Below, one piece after another: positions 31,265 to 40,302 of a stretch of DNA of 64,000 nt; within the stretch, counting starts at the first letter, position 1; the number at the start of each line of letters is the position of its first letter. Source of the DNA: DATARH01 sp963746885 (GTDB lineage: Bacteria > Pseudomonadota > Alphaproteobacteria > ATCC43930 > CGMCC-115725); NCBI GenBank assembly GCA_963746885.1, contig CAVVDM010000007.1, positions 62,001 through 126,000 of the forward strand. The letters are read 5' to 3'. The position numbers were made by a program, and so were the translations under genes. The notes beneath the pieces are model-generated. The model ran no database searches, was not told where the DNA came from, and worked only from the letters and a program-made list of their open reading frames with translations.

Positions 31265-33440
31265 TTATTGCGCCGCCTGTGCCTTCTCGCACAACAGCGC
31301 CAGCGCCCGCTCCAGGATCGGCAGACCGACCTCGCCCGGCGAGGTCATCACCGATTTCGGGATGAAACTGCACCGCCGCGATCGGCAATGAGGCGTGCTC
31401 GATTGCCATGATCACGCCGTCCGCCTCGGTCTGGGCCGCGACTGCCAGCACCGCGGGCAACCGCTCGCGCAGCGCATAGAGCGAGTGATAGCGGCCGACC
31501 GTGAAGCGCTCGGGCAGGCCGCGCAGCAGCCGGCTCGGCAGGGTGCGCACCACCGACGGCTTGCCGTGCATCGGCACGTCGAGCAGGCCGAGCGAGCCAC
31601 CGAAATATTCGACGATGCCCTGTAGCCCGAGGCACACGCCGAACATCGGGATATGCCGCGCGAGCAGCAGGTCGAGCGTCTCCTTCATCGCAAAATCGTC
31701 CGGTCGGCCCGGCCCGGGCGACAGCACGACGAGATCGGGGGCGAGCCCGTCCCGCAGCTCAGCCCGCGCGAAATCGTGGCGCAGCGTCACAACATCGGCC
31801 CCGGTCGTGCGCAGGTAGCCGGCCAGCGTGTGGACGAACGAGTCTTCGTGATCGATCAGCAGCACATTGCGGCCGATGCCGGCTTGCCGCCTCGCGGCCG
31901 CGGCGACCGGCGCAGCCCGCCGCCCACCGCCGATCGCGGCGAACAGCGCGGCGGCCTTCAGTTCGGTCTCCTCCTCCTCGGCCTCGGGGTCGCTGTCGTA
32001 AAGCAGCGTCGCGCCGACCCGGGTCTCGGCGATGCCGTCCTGCATACGAATCGTGCGCAGCGTCAGGCCGGTATTCATGTTGCCGTCGAAGGTCAGGCGC
32101 CCGATCGCCCCGCCATACCAGCGCCGCGACGAGCGTTCCTCCGCCTCGATGAAGCGGATCGCCCACAGCTTCGGCGCCCCGGTCACGGTCACCGCCCAGG
32201 CATGCGACAGGAAGCCGTCGAGCGCGTCGAATTCGGGGCGCAACATCCCCTCGACGTGATCGACCGTGTGGATCAGCCGCGAATACATCTCGATCTGGCG
32301 GCGGCCGATCACCTTGACGCTGCCGGCGACGCAGACCCGCGACTTGTCGTTGCGGTCGACATCGGTGCACATCGTCAATTCGCTCTCGTCCTTTTTCGAA
32401 TTGAGCAGTTCGAGGATGCGGTCGGCGTCCTCGAGCGCATCGGCGCCGCGCCGGATCGTGCCGCAAATCGGGCAGGTCTCGATCCGCCTGCCCTCGACCC
32501 GGACAAACATCTCGGGCGAAGCCGAGACCAGAAACTCACCCTCTCCGAGATTGACCAGCGACCCATAGGGCGCCGGATTGGCCTGCCGCAGCCGCTGGAA
32601 CACCGTGCTCGGCGGGTCGGCGCAGCCTTCGGCGAACAGTTGTGCGCAGACCACTTCGAACAGATCACCGCGCACGAACGACTTCTTGGCGCGCTCGACC
32701 AGCTTGGCGTATTCGCCCTTGGCGTGGTCGCTGGTGCGCGGCCGGGCGGCATGCTCGGGATCAAGGCGATAGGGCGCGTCCGGCGTGGCGCGCGGCAGGC
32801 CGTGCGTCGAGCGGCCGCCGACCTCGAACTCGTAGCGATGGAGCGCGGCCTGCTGCCGCATATGGTCGACAATCAGGATCTCGTCCGGCAGATAAAGCAC
32901 GAGATCGCGCTGATCGGCTGGGCGCGGCAGGCGGAGCGGCATCGGCTCGAACTGGAAGACGAGATCGTAGCCGAACGCCCCGTACAGCCCCAGATGCTCG
33001 TCTTGCGGGCTGGCAAACAGGTCGCCGAGCGCGCGCAACAGCGAAAACACACTCGGCTGACGGCTGCGCTGCTCCTCCGGAAAGCGGGTGTCGCTGTCGC
33101 GGATCGTGCCATCGAGGCGCCCCGCGTCTAGGCGTCGGATCACCGCGGCCGGCAGCCTCGCGAGACACTCGGCGACCGCTCCCAGCAACAACTCTCCGCG
33201 CGCGTTAAGCGCCTCGATCGCGAAGTCTCGACCGCGCGCGGTCAATGCCAGCGGCGGATCGACAAAACCCATGTCCCAGCGCGTGTAGCGGCCGGGAAAC
33301 TCGAAGCTCGACGAGAACAAGACGCCGCGCCGGTGGTCGAGCCGGTCAGCCAGCGCGGTATCGGCCGGGCTGTAGGACTGCACGACGATTTCGCGCTGGA
33401 TGCGGATGCCGCCCTTGGTCTCGTAGCTAATGCGCTGCAC
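31265..33440 (-). CDS. trpEG: Fused anthranilate synthase TrpEG, one frameshift
   Basis: Anthranilate synthase components I and II in one chain, as in rhizobia and Azospirillum. The TrpE part (about residues 1-510) has GYDLVFQFEPM, LFAEGCADPPSTVFQRLR, SASPEMFVRV, CPICGTIRRG, SELTMCTDVDRNDKSRV and VTGAPKLWAI. The GATase begins near 528 (LLIDHEDSFVHTLAGYLR), with nucleophile Cys in FGVCLGLQG. The frame breaks at GATTTC (31353-31358, minus GAAATC). Dropping one base gives FHPESVMTSPGEVG and an ending LCEKAQAAQ at 31265, 724 residues. The GTG start has GGAGG upstream. Preceded by a trp leader peptide and attenuator. Confidence 0.95.
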
Positions 33441-33490
33441 GGGATCCTCCGGTTCGCGTCGCCTCGGAGATCCTGGAAGCCGTCGCCCAC

Positions 33491-33524
33491 GAAAAGCGAA
33501 AGCCGCCCGGTGCTCCGCGGCGGC
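33491..33524 (-). terminator. trp attenuator terminator and competing antiterminator
   Basis: On the minus strand GCCGCC (33524-33519) pairs with GGCGGC (33507-33502) and is followed by TTTCGCTTTT, an intrinsic terminator form. The same 5' arm, as GTGGGCCGCC (33528-33519), can instead pair with GGCGGCCAC just after the leader stop (33551-33543). The two structures are mutually exclusive, as in classical trp attenuation. Stalling at the three Trp codons would favour the antiterminator. Confidence 0.75.
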
Positions 33525-33555
33525 CCACAGTAAAACGGAATCGTGGCCGCCCGGG

Positions 33556-33600
33556 TTAGACGGGCCACCACCAATTGGCTGAATGCATGTTAGTACGCAT
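33556..33600 (-). CDS. trpL: trp leader peptide with three consecutive Trp codons
   Basis: Short open frame ending MHSANWWWPV then TAA, with three adjacent TGG codons (33573-33565). It lies 115 bases upstream of trpEG. In-frame ATGs occur at 33609, 33600 and 33588; the 33600 start gives 14 residues, comparable to the rhizobial trpE leader peptide. No ribosome site is strong enough to choose between them. The position directly before a terminator/antiterminator pair argues for transcription attenuation of trpEG by charged tRNA-Trp. Confidence 0.82.
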   Translation of the reverse strand: MRTNMHSANWWWPV

Positions 33601-33710
33601 AGGCTTCATCGTATCAGCCATGCCGCCCGATCGCAATCGCCGCAATGCCCTCGGTTTCCGTCCGCCCGCCGAGCCTGATATATAGAGAACATGAGACGGA
33701 GCACCTCCCG

Positions 33711-34751
33711 ATGACCGCCGCGCCAATCAGTGACCTGCGACCGTTGCTCGCTCAGGTGGCGACCGGCAGAAGCCTTTCGGAAAGCGAGGCCGAGGCCGCG
33801 TTTGACATCATCATGAGCGGCAATGCGACGCCGTCGCAGATGGGGGCGTTCCTGATGGCCCTCAGGGTGCGCGGCGAGACAGTCGACGAGATTGCGGGGG
33901 CGGCGCGGATCATGCGCGCCAAGGCGCTGACGATCGACGCGCCGCCCGGTACGATCGACACCTGCGGCACCGGCGGCGACAGCTCCGGCACCTTCAACAT
34001 CTCGACCGCGGCCGCGCTCGTGGTCGCGGCGTGCGGCGTCCCGGTCGCCAAGCATGGCAACCGCGCCCTGTCCTCCCGCTCGGGCTCGGCCGATGTGTTG
34101 ACCGCGCTCGGCGTCAATATCGATGCCGATATGGCCGTCGTGCGCCGCTCCCTGTGGGAGATCGGCATCGGCTTTCTAATGGCGCCGCGCCACCACAGCG
34201 CGATGCGCCATGTCGGCCCGACCCGGGTCGAGCTTGGCACCCGCACCATCTTCAACTTGCTGGGCCCGATGTCGAACCCGGCGGGCGCGCGCCGTCAGCT
34301 GGTCGGCGTGTTTGCGCCGGAATGGGTGGTGCCGATGGCCGAGGTGTTGGGCCGGTTGGGCGCTAAGCGCGCCTGGGTAGTGCATGGCGCCGGCATCGAT
34401 GAACTGACCACCGCGGGAACCACGAAAGTGGCCGAGTACATTGATGGCAAAGTCATCCAGTTTGATGTGATACCTGAAGAAGCCGGCCTAAAGCGTTCTG
34501 CTAAAGATGATCTCAAGGGCGGCGAGCCCGCCCAAAACGCCGCGCTGATGCGCGCGCTGCTGGGCGGCGCGCACGGCCCGCTGCGCGATGTCGTGCTGCT
34601 CAACAGCGCCGCCGCGCTGGTTGTCGCGGGACGCGCCGAAAGCCTGCGCGCCGGCGCCGACGTCGCGGCGCAGGCCATCGACAGCGGTTCGGCGCAGCAG
34701 ACCCTCGACCGACTCGTTGCGGCAACCAATCAGAGTGCCGCGAATGGCTGA
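33711..34751 (+). CDS. trpD: Anthranilate phosphoribosyltransferase
   Basis: Second step of tryptophan synthesis: transfers phosphoribose to anthranilate. The 346-residue protein has DTCGTGGDSSGTFNIST (PRPP loop), VAKHGNRALSSRSGSADVLTALGV, MAPRHHSAMRHVGPTR and FNLLGPMSNPAGARRQLVGV. The start at 33711 is chosen because it gives the family N-terminus; an upstream open extension has no similarity. Divergent from trpEG, so the pathway is split between two transcripts. It overlaps trpC by 8 bases. Confidence 0.97.
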   Translation: MTAAPISDLRPLLAQVATGRSLSESEAEAAFDIIMSGNATPSQMGAFLMALRVRGETVDEIAGAARIMRAKALTIDAPPGTIDTCGTGGDSSGTFNISTAAALVVAACGVPVAKHGNRALSSRSGSADVLTALGVNIDADMAVVRRSLWEIGIGFLMAPRHHSAMRHVGPTRVELGTRTIFNLLGPMSNPAGARRQLVGVFAPEWVVPMAEVLGRLGAKRAWVVHGAGIDELTTAGTTKVAEYIDGKVIQFDVIPEEAGLKRSAKDDLKGGEPAQNAALMRALLGGAHGPLRDVVLLNSAAALVVAGRAESLRAGADVAAQAIDSGSAQQTLDRLVAATNQSAANG

Positions 34752-36009
34752 CGTTCTCGCCGAGATCTGCGCCGCGAAGCGGGCCGATATCGCGCGCCGC
34801 AAGACAGCACAGCCCGAAGCGGCACTGCGGGCGCGGTTGGCCGGGGCGCCGCCACCGCGGCCGTTCGCGGCAGCACTTGAGCGAGCAGTTGCGCGGCATC
34901 GCTATGGCCTGATCGCGGAGATCAAGAAAGCCTCCCCGAGCCGCGGCTTGATCCGCGCGGATTTTGACCCGGCGGCGTTGGCGCAGGCCTACGAGGCAGG
35001 CGGCGCCGCCTGCTTGTCGGTGCTGACCGACAGTCCGTATTTTCAGGGCAGCGATGACGATCTGCGGGCCGCCCGCGCGGCCTGCTCTCTGCCGGTGTTG
35101 CGCAAGGACTTCATTCTCGACCCCTATCAGGTCGTAGAGAGCCGCGTCCTCGGCGCCGACTGCATCCTGCTGATCATGGCCGCACTAGATGACGCTGCGG
35201 CACGTGACCTTTCTGTAATGGCTTATGAGAACGCACTTGATGTTTTAGTTGAGGTTCATGATCGCGCGGAGCTCGACCGCGCACTGTGTCTCGACGCGCG
35301 GCTAATCGGCATCAATAATCGCAATCTCAAAACGTTGAAGGTTGATCTTCAGACGACGGAAGAATTGGCTCCGTTGGTCCCACCAGGCCGGGTCATCGTT
35401 GGCGAAAGCGGCATCTACGATCCGGCCGATCTGGACCGGCTTGGCGCCGCGGGAGCGCGCTGTTTTCTGGTTGGCGAATCGTTGATGCGGGCCGGCGACG
35501 TCGCGGCGGCGACACGCCGGTTACTGCGACTGCCCGACCTCACCCACACCGATGTCGAGGGCCGCGCCCGGATGGTCGACGTCTCCGACAAGACCGAGAC
35601 AGACCGGGTCGCCATTGCCGGCGCCCGCGTCGTGATGCAGCCCGCGACCCTGGCGCGGATTCGGGCCGGCGATGTCGCCAAGGGTGACGTGCTCGCGGTA
35701 GCGCGCCTCGCCGGGATCATGGCAGCGAAGCGCACCGCGGAGTTGATCCCGCTGTGCCATCCGCTGGCGTTGACATCGGTCGCGGTGGACTTGGCCTGCG
35801 TCGCCGAGGAATCGGCAGTCCATATTACCGCGACTTGCCGCCTTAAGGGGCGCACCGGGGTTGAGATGGAGGCGCTGACCGCAGCGAGCGTCGCAGCGCT
35901 GACGATCTACGACATGTGCAAGGCCATCGATCGCGGGATGATCGTGACCGATCTGCGTTTGCTGCACAAATCCGGCGGTAAATCCGGAGATTACGAGGCG
36001 ACCTTATGA
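34744..36009 (+). CDS. trpC-moaC: TrpC-MoaC fusion: indole-3-glycerol-phosphate synthase plus cyclic pyranopterin phosphate synthase
   Basis: One uninterrupted frame of 421 residues. Residues 1 to about 262 are TrpC: LIAEIKKASPSRGLIR, VLTDSPYFQGS, VLRKDFILDPYQV, GINNRNLKTL and VGESGIY. From about 263 the chain is MoaC: LTHTDVEGRARMVDVSDK, ELIPLCHPLALTS and RTGVEMEALTAASVAALTIYDMCKA. In relatives the two genes are adjacent but separate. Here no stop lies between them and the junction has no ATG, GTG or TTG, only CTG. Neither alternative frame has a nearby stop, so a simple indel does not explain the fusion. It overlaps trpD and ends in the moeA start (ATGA-type). Confidence 0.85.
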   Translation: MADVLAEICAAKRADIARRKTAQPEAALRARLAGAPPPRPFAAALERAVARHRYGLIAEIKKASPSRGLIRADFDPAALAQAYEAGGAACLSVLTDSPYFQGSDDDLRAARAACSLPVLRKDFILDPYQVVESRVLGADCILLIMAALDDAAARDLSVMAYENALDVLVEVHDRAELDRALCLDARLIGINNRNLKTLKVDLQTTEELAPLVPPGRVIVGESGIYDPADLDRLGAAGARCFLVGESLMRAGDVAAATRRLLRLPDLTHTDVEGRARMVDVSDKTETDRVAIAGARVVMQPATLARIRAGDVAKGDVLAVARLAGIMAAKRTAELIPLCHPLALTSVAVDLACVAEESAVHITATCRLKGRTGVEMEALTAASVAALTIYDMCKAIDRGMIVTDLRLLHKSGGKSGDYEATL

Positions 36010-37232
36010 TATCGGTTGAAGAGGCGCTGACACGGCTGCTGGTGCCGCTAGAGGCTTTGCCGCAAGAGCAGGTGTCGATTGCCGAGGGAATCGGCCGGGT
36101 TCTTGCCGAGGACCTTGCGGCGCGGCGGACTCAGCCGCCCTTCGCGGTATCGGCGATGGACGGCTATGCAGTGCGTGCCGCGGATCTTGGCCATCTCCCG
36201 GTCAGCTTGCGGATCATCGCCGAGATCCCGGCCGGGGCCGGCTTCGGCGGCGTGCTGCGGCCGGGCGAGACGGCGCGCATCTTCACCGGCGCACCGCTGC
36301 CGGACGGTGCCGACACGATCGTGATCCAGGAAGACACCGAGCGGCACGGCGACCGGGTCGAGATCAGGGAAGCCGCGCCGCACGGGCGCTACGTGCGCCG
36401 CGCCGGGCTCGACTTTGCCGAGGGCGAGGTGCTGCTACGCGCCGGACGTCGCTTGACGCCGCGCGACATCGGCTTGGCCGCCGCGATGAACCGGCCGTGG
36501 CTGTTCGTGCATCGGCGGCCTCGCGTCGGCATCCTCTCGACCGGCGACGAGATCGTCATGCCCGGTGACCCGATCGGACCGCACCAGATCGTCAGTTCGA
36601 ACGCGCTGGCACTGTCGGCCTTCGTTACGTCTTGTGGTGGCGTGCCGATTTTGGTCGGCAACGCGCCTGACGATCCCGACGCGCTGCGCCGGATCGCCGC
36701 GGCGGCGCGTGGGGTCGACTTGTTCGTGACAACCGGCGGCGTCTCGGTCGGTGAGCACGATCTGGTGCGCGACGTTCTCAGCGAGGACGGTCTCGCCATC
36801 GACTTCTGGGAAATCGCAATGCGCCCGGGCAAGCCCCTGATGTTTGGGCATTACCGCGGCACGCCGATGGTCGGATTGCCGGGCAATCCGGTCTCGACCC
36901 TGGTCTGCTCGTTGTTATTCCTGAAGCCCGCGCTCGACAAATTGAGCGGCCTGCCAGACGCGGGCGATATCGCAACGACGGTGCGGCTCGGGATGGCGCT
37001 CAAACAGAACGACCGCCGCCAGGATTATCTGCGCGCCCGGCTGGTACGGGCCGCCGACGGCGTCGTCGAAGCAGTGCCGTTCGAGGTGCAGGACAGTTCA
37101 ATGATGAGGCCGCTTGCCGCCTCCGATTGCCTCGTGGTACGCCCGCCGCACGCCCCTGCCCTGCCCGCCGGAAGCATGGTGCCGATCATCCCGTTTTCGA
37201 GCGGCCCGTGGGGCGGCGCCTTGCCCCTGTAG
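36006..37232 (+). CDS. moeA: Molybdopterin molybdenumtransferase MoeA
   Basis: Inserts molybdate into adenylated molybdopterin to form molybdenum cofactor. The 408-residue protein has FAVSAMDGYAVRAAD, IFTGAPLPDGADTIVIQED, ILSTGDEI, VTTGGVSVGEHDLVRDVL, MRPGKPLMFG and GLPGNPVSTLVCSLLFLKP, all hallmark motifs. It overlaps the MoaC stop by 4 bases, consistent with a molybdenum-cofactor pair at the end of the trp transcript. In many alphaproteobacteria lexA follows; here a tRNA gene does. Confidence 0.96.
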   Translation: MISVEEALTRLLVPLEALPQEQVSIAEGIGRVLAEDLAARRTQPPFAVSAMDGYAVRAADLGHLPVSLRIIAEIPAGAGFGGVLRPGETARIFTGAPLPDGADTIVIQEDTERHGDRVEIREAAPHGRYVRRAGLDFAEGEVLLRAGRRLTPRDIGLAAAMNRPWLFVHRRPRVGILSTGDEIVMPGDPIGPHQIVSSNALALSAFVTSCGGVPILVGNAPDDPDALRRIAAAARGVDLFVTTGGVSVGEHDLVRDVLSEDGLAIDFWEIAMRPGKPLMFGHYRGTPMVGLPGNPVSTLVCSLLFLKPALDKLSGLPDAGDIATTVRLGMALKQNDRRQDYLRARLVRAADGVVEAVPFEVQDSSMMRPLAASDCLVVRPPHAPALPAGSMVPIIPFSSGPWGGALPL

Positions 37233-37308
37233 AGGCTTCGTGCGGCGGGCGCGTTGCGTGCCGCCGCCCATCCCGGTATGATCGGCGACCTCGCCAGGAG
37301 GGACCGGT

Positions 37309-37385
37309 CGGAGCGTAGCGCAGCCTGGTAGCGCATCAGCATGGGGTGCTGAGGGTCGAGAGTTCGAATCTCTCCGCTCCGACCA
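37309..37385 (+). tRNA. tRNA-Pro (anticodon GGG)
   Basis: The acceptor arms CGGAGCG (37309-37315) and CGCTCCG (37375-37381) pair fully, followed by A and an encoded CCA. The D arm contains AGCCTGGTAGCGC and the T arm GTTCGAATC. The anticodon loop is ATGGGGT between TCAGC and GCTGA, giving anticodon GGG for proline CCC codons. Length is 77 bases. It lies 76 bases after moeA and marks the change from conserved core genes to accessory genes. Confidence 0.95.
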
Positions 37386-37419
37386 CTCTCGGCATCCCGA
37401 GCGGCGCCGGAGAGAGGCT

Positions 37420-38322
37420 ATGACCCGACCGGAATCCGATCTCGAACCGTGGCAATGGCCGGAGGCGCATTGGCGCCGGCTGGTCGACCGCGTGCGCGCC
37501 GGGCGACCGCTGCGGCCGCGCGAATGGCCGGGCGGCGCGCGCTGTGCCGTCGCCCTGTCATTCGATAGCGACCACGAGACGAGCGACTTGCGCGATGGCG
37601 GCAAGTCGATCGGGCGGCTTGCCTGGGGTCAGTTTGGCGCCCGGGTCGGCGTGCCGCGCATCCTGAAATTGCTCCACCGCTATGGGGTCAAGGCGACGTT
37701 TTACGTGCCGGCGGTTACCGCACTTATCCACCCCGACGAGCAGCGCCGCATCATTGCCGAAGGCCACGAGATCGGCATCCACGGTTGGATCCACGAGCTG
37801 AATTCGGTCTTGGCGCACGAAGACGAGCGCGATCTCATGCTGCGCTCGGCGGACACGCTCGAACGGGTCAGCGGCGTGCGGCCGGTGGGCATGCGCACGC
37901 CCTCCTGGGATTTCAGCTGGAATACGCTGGCGATCGCGGCGGAGATGGGGTTGGCCTACGATTCCTCGTTGATGTCGGACGAGGATTGCTACGAGCTGCT
38001 GCTTGACGGCAGCCCGTGCAGCGTCGTCGAACTGCCGGTCGAATGGGTGCGCGACGATGCCGTGTATTTCATGATGAATCGGTTCTCGGCATTGCGCCCC
38101 TACACCCCGCCGGCCGACGTGCTCGACATCTTCCGGCGCGAGTTCGAGGCCGCCTATGACGAGGGTGGCCTGTTCCAGCTTACGATGCATCCGCATGTGA
38201 TCGGCTACCGCTCGCGCATCTGGATCATCGAAGAGCTGATTCGCCTCGCTCGTTCGCGCCCAGGCGTCTGGTTCGGCACCCACGCCGAGGTGGCAAGCTG
38301 GGCCAGGGAGCACGCCGGCTGA
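37420..38322 (+). CDS. Polysaccharide deacetylase (NodB-fold) family protein
   Basis: NodB homology-domain hydrolase of 300 residues. Metal and catalytic motifs are visible: ALSFDSDHET near residue 47 (motif 1 Asp), FYVPA, EIGIHGWIHE near 120 (motif 2 His), and RTPSWDFSW (motif 3 Arg/Trp). The C-terminal LTMHPHVIG carries a further His. There is no signal peptide, so action in the cytoplasm is likely. This resembles the PuuE/allantoinase-like branch acting on small amides more than secreted peptidoglycan deacetylases; the substrate is not determined. Confidence 0.82.
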   Translation: MTRPESDLEPWQWPEAHWRRLVDRVRAGRPLRPREWPGGARCAVALSFDSDHETSDLRDGGKSIGRLAWGQFGARVGVPRILKLLHRYGVKATFYVPAVTALIHPDEQRRIIAEGHEIGIHGWIHELNSVLAHEDERDLMLRSADTLERVSGVRPVGMRTPSWDFSWNTLAIAAEMGLAYDSSLMSDEDCYELLLDGSPCSVVELPVEWVRDDAVYFMMNRFSALRPYTPPADVLDIFRREFEAAYDEGGLFQLTMHPHVIGYRSRIWIIEELIRLARSRPGVWFGTHAEVASWAREHAG

Positions 38323-38443
38323 GCCCGGCGCGAGGCGCCGCGGCCGATCATGTCTGCCACGGTCAGCCGCCCTCCGGCACCCGCCTTGACGATGGATTTC
38401 CGGCTCCCCTAATGTCAGCCAGGACGAGACAAAGGAGTGCGCG

Positions 38444-38764
38444 ATGAAGCCGACACCAGTCAGCGACAGCAGCTTCGATGCCGAAGTGTTGCGCGCCAAC
38501 GAGCCGGTGCTCGTCGATTTCTGGGCCGAGTGGTGCGGGCCGTGCAAGATGATCGCGCCATTCCTTGACGAGTTGGCCACCGAGATGGCCGGCAGGGTGA
38601 CGGTCGCCAAGGTCAATATCGACGAGAACCCGCAGACGCCGCGCAAATACGGCGTGCGCGGCATTCCGACGATGATCCTGTTCAAGGGCGGCCAGGTGGC
38701 GGCGACCAAGATCGGCGCACTGCCGAAGAGCAAGCTCAAGGAATGGGTCGAGTTCGTCCTGTAG
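38444..38764 (+). CDS. trxA: Thioredoxin
   Basis: Small cytoplasmic disulfide reductase, 106 residues. The active site is FWAEWCGPCKMIAPFLDELA near residue 28, with the canonical WCGPC. The cis-proline loop is GIPTMILFKGG, and VAKVNIDENPQ is typical. AAAGGAG lies just before the ATG. Neighbours are unrelated, so it probably serves general redox balance. Confidence 0.95.
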   Translation: MKPTPVSDSSFDAEVLRANEPVLVDFWAEWCGPCKMIAPFLDELATEMAGRVTVAKVNIDENPQTPRKYGVRGIPTMILFKGGQVAATKIGALPKSKLKEWVEFVL

Positions 38765-38804
38765 TCGGGGCCACCGGCCGCCAGCGTTTTTGGGTGTCTG
38801 CGAC

Positions 38805-39365
38805 ATGAGCTCGGCCAGCGATCCGATCGTCCCGATTGTGCCGTACGAGGAATTGAGCCCCGCCTTTCAGGCGCGCTCGCGGCAGGGACGGCAGCGGCTC
38901 GGCGTACAGGTCAACAGCGTGCATGCCTGCGCGCACGCCGAGGAACTCGGCGGCGCGGCGAGGGATTTTCTGTCATCGGCGATGACGCTGGGGTCGCTGT
39001 CGCGCGAGCTGCGCCTGCTGATCCGCCTCGCCGTGGCCAATGCCAACCAGTGCCGCTATTGCACCGCGCACCAACGGCATCAGCTGATCGGCCTTGGCGT
39101 GCCGGAGGTTAAGATCGCCGCAATCGGTCATCCCGACAGCACCGCGCTCAGCCAGCGCGAACGAGCCGCTGCGCAGTTCGCTCAGGCGATGACGATCGAT
39201 GCCAGCGACATTCCCGCGGCGATCTATGCCGATTTCGTCGCGCAGTTCACGCCGCAGGAGCGGGTCGAGGTGACGATCGTCGCAACCGCGATGGGCATGC
39301 TGAACAAGATCAACGATGCGCTGCGGGTGCCGCTCGAATCGGAATTCGAAGCGCTCGTCAGCTGA
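38805..39365 (+). CDS. Carboxymuconolactone decarboxylase/AhpD-like protein
   Basis: All-helical CMD-fold protein of 186 residues. The redox-type CxxC motif is in ANQCRYCTAHQRHQLIGLG, preceded by LSRELRLLIRLAVAN, which is the AhpD-like core. Such proteins act as peroxidase partners or decarboxylases; the CxxC and following His favour an alkylhydroperoxidase-like role. The start at 38805 (MSSASDPIVP) is chosen over a GTG-type start 15 bases upstream. It lies 12 bases before the RidA-family gene. Confidence 0.82.
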   Translation: MSSASDPIVPIVPYEELSPAFQARSRQGRQRLGVQVNSVHACAHAEELGGAARDFLSSAMTLGSLSRELRLLIRLAVANANQCRYCTAHQRHQLIGLGVPEVKIAAIGHPDSTALSQRERAAAQFAQAMTIDASDIPAAIYADFVAQFTPQERVEVTIVATAMGMLNKINDALRVPLESEFEALVS

Positions 39366-39377
39366 ACGGGGGAAGCC

Positions 39378-39776
39378 ATGCCGGAACCGCTGCGGCGCAG
39401 CTACCTCAAGCGCGAGACGGCGCAGGCGCGCGCCTATTCGCAGGCGGTCATCACCGAAGGCGGGCGCACGATCTGGCTCGCCGGGCAGGTTGCGGTTGAG
39501 GACTTTGCCGGCCGCACGCTCGCCGGCGATTTTGACGGTCAGGTCCGCGAGGTGTTTGCGCGGCTCGGCCGCACGCTCGCCGAGGCCGGCGCCAACTTGG
39601 CCGACATGGTGACAATGACCGTGTTCATCACCGATCCTCGCTTCGGTGACCGCTTTACCGAACTGCGCCGAGAAATCTTCGGCGACAATTTCCCGGCCAG
39701 CGCCTTGATCACCGTCGCGGGTCTCGCGCATCCCGAAATGCTGGTCGAAGTGCAGGGCGTCGCGGTCGCCGGGTAG
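39378..39776 (+). CDS. RidA family (YjgF/UK114) protein
   Basis: 132-residue RidA-fold protein. RidA members hydrolyse reactive enamine/imine intermediates from PLP enzymes. Conserved elements are YSQAVITEGGRTIWLAGQVA, an EVFARLGRTLAEAGANLADMV helix in short blocks, and TVFITDPRFG. The C-terminal strand (PEMLVEVQGVAVAG) has Glu where RidA proper usually has the EIEA pattern. I cannot confirm the catalytic Arg of RidA, so it may belong to another subfamily. GGGGGAAG is the ribosome site. Confidence 0.85.
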   Translation: MPEPLRRSYLKRETAQARAYSQAVITEGGRTIWLAGQVAVEDFAGRTLAGDFDGQVREVFARLGRTLAEAGANLADMVTMTVFITDPRFGDRFTELRREIFGDNFPASALITVAGLAHPEMLVEVQGVAVAG

Positions 39777-39890
39777 CCGAGCGCGGATACTCCGGGTCGA
39801 TCGCCGAGCCGGATGCGCCAGATCAATGTTGCGCGGTCAAGTCCCGCTATCCTGGCGCGCTACGCTTGGTTGAAGAGGAGGACGGCGCCA

Positions 39891-40214
39891 ATGCATTCGA
39901 TCGCCGATAAGGCCGAAGTCGCCATCGACTTTCCGGACAAATTCTACATGGGCAGCTTTGGCCGCGATTGCGACTTCGAGGCCCGCGCCGAGGCCGATGC
40001 CGTGCTGCTGCGGCTGATCCGCTCCGGCGAAGAGAAGCGTGTCGTGGACGTTCACCTGCATCACTTTCTGCTTGCCGGCATCCTTGATGACCTGGCCCGT
40101 TCGCTCTCCGAGCGTGAGCCGATCGACGACCTCCATCGCGAGCCCCTGCTGAAGGCCGCGCAACGCTTCGTCGCCGCGCTCGAACGCGCGCCGACGCGTC
40201 CGCCCACAGGTTGA
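39891..40214 (+). CDS. Hypothetical protein (107 aa)
   Basis: No family recognised. The 107-residue product begins MHSIADKAEVAIDFPDKFYMG and is acidic and helical, with VVDVHLHHFLLAGILDDLA in the middle and a positively charged, proline-containing tail. There is no signal peptide or membrane segment. The start at 39891 is supported by AGAGGAGGAC about 8-19 bases upstream. It lies 88 bases before the STAS-metallohydrolase gene on the same strand, so a shared transcript is plausible. Confidence 0.7.
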   Translation: MHSIADKAEVAIDFPDKFYMGSFGRDCDFEARAEADAVLLRLIRSGEEKRVVDVHLHHFLLAGILDDLARSLSEREPIDDLHREPLLKAAQRFVAALERAPTRPPTG

Positions 40215-40302
40215 CGCGTAGGCTTGCGGCCGCTACCACCGACTTGCGTGTGGCAAGGCGCATGAACATACTCCGCCTAAACCGGCTGCGAGGGACACCA
40301 GC

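Noticed and set aside
37309..37385. Integrated element attachment site at the tRNA-Pro 3' end
   Set aside because: No duplicate of the tRNA end, integrase or phage gene is visible in the window; kept only as a low-interest boundary note.
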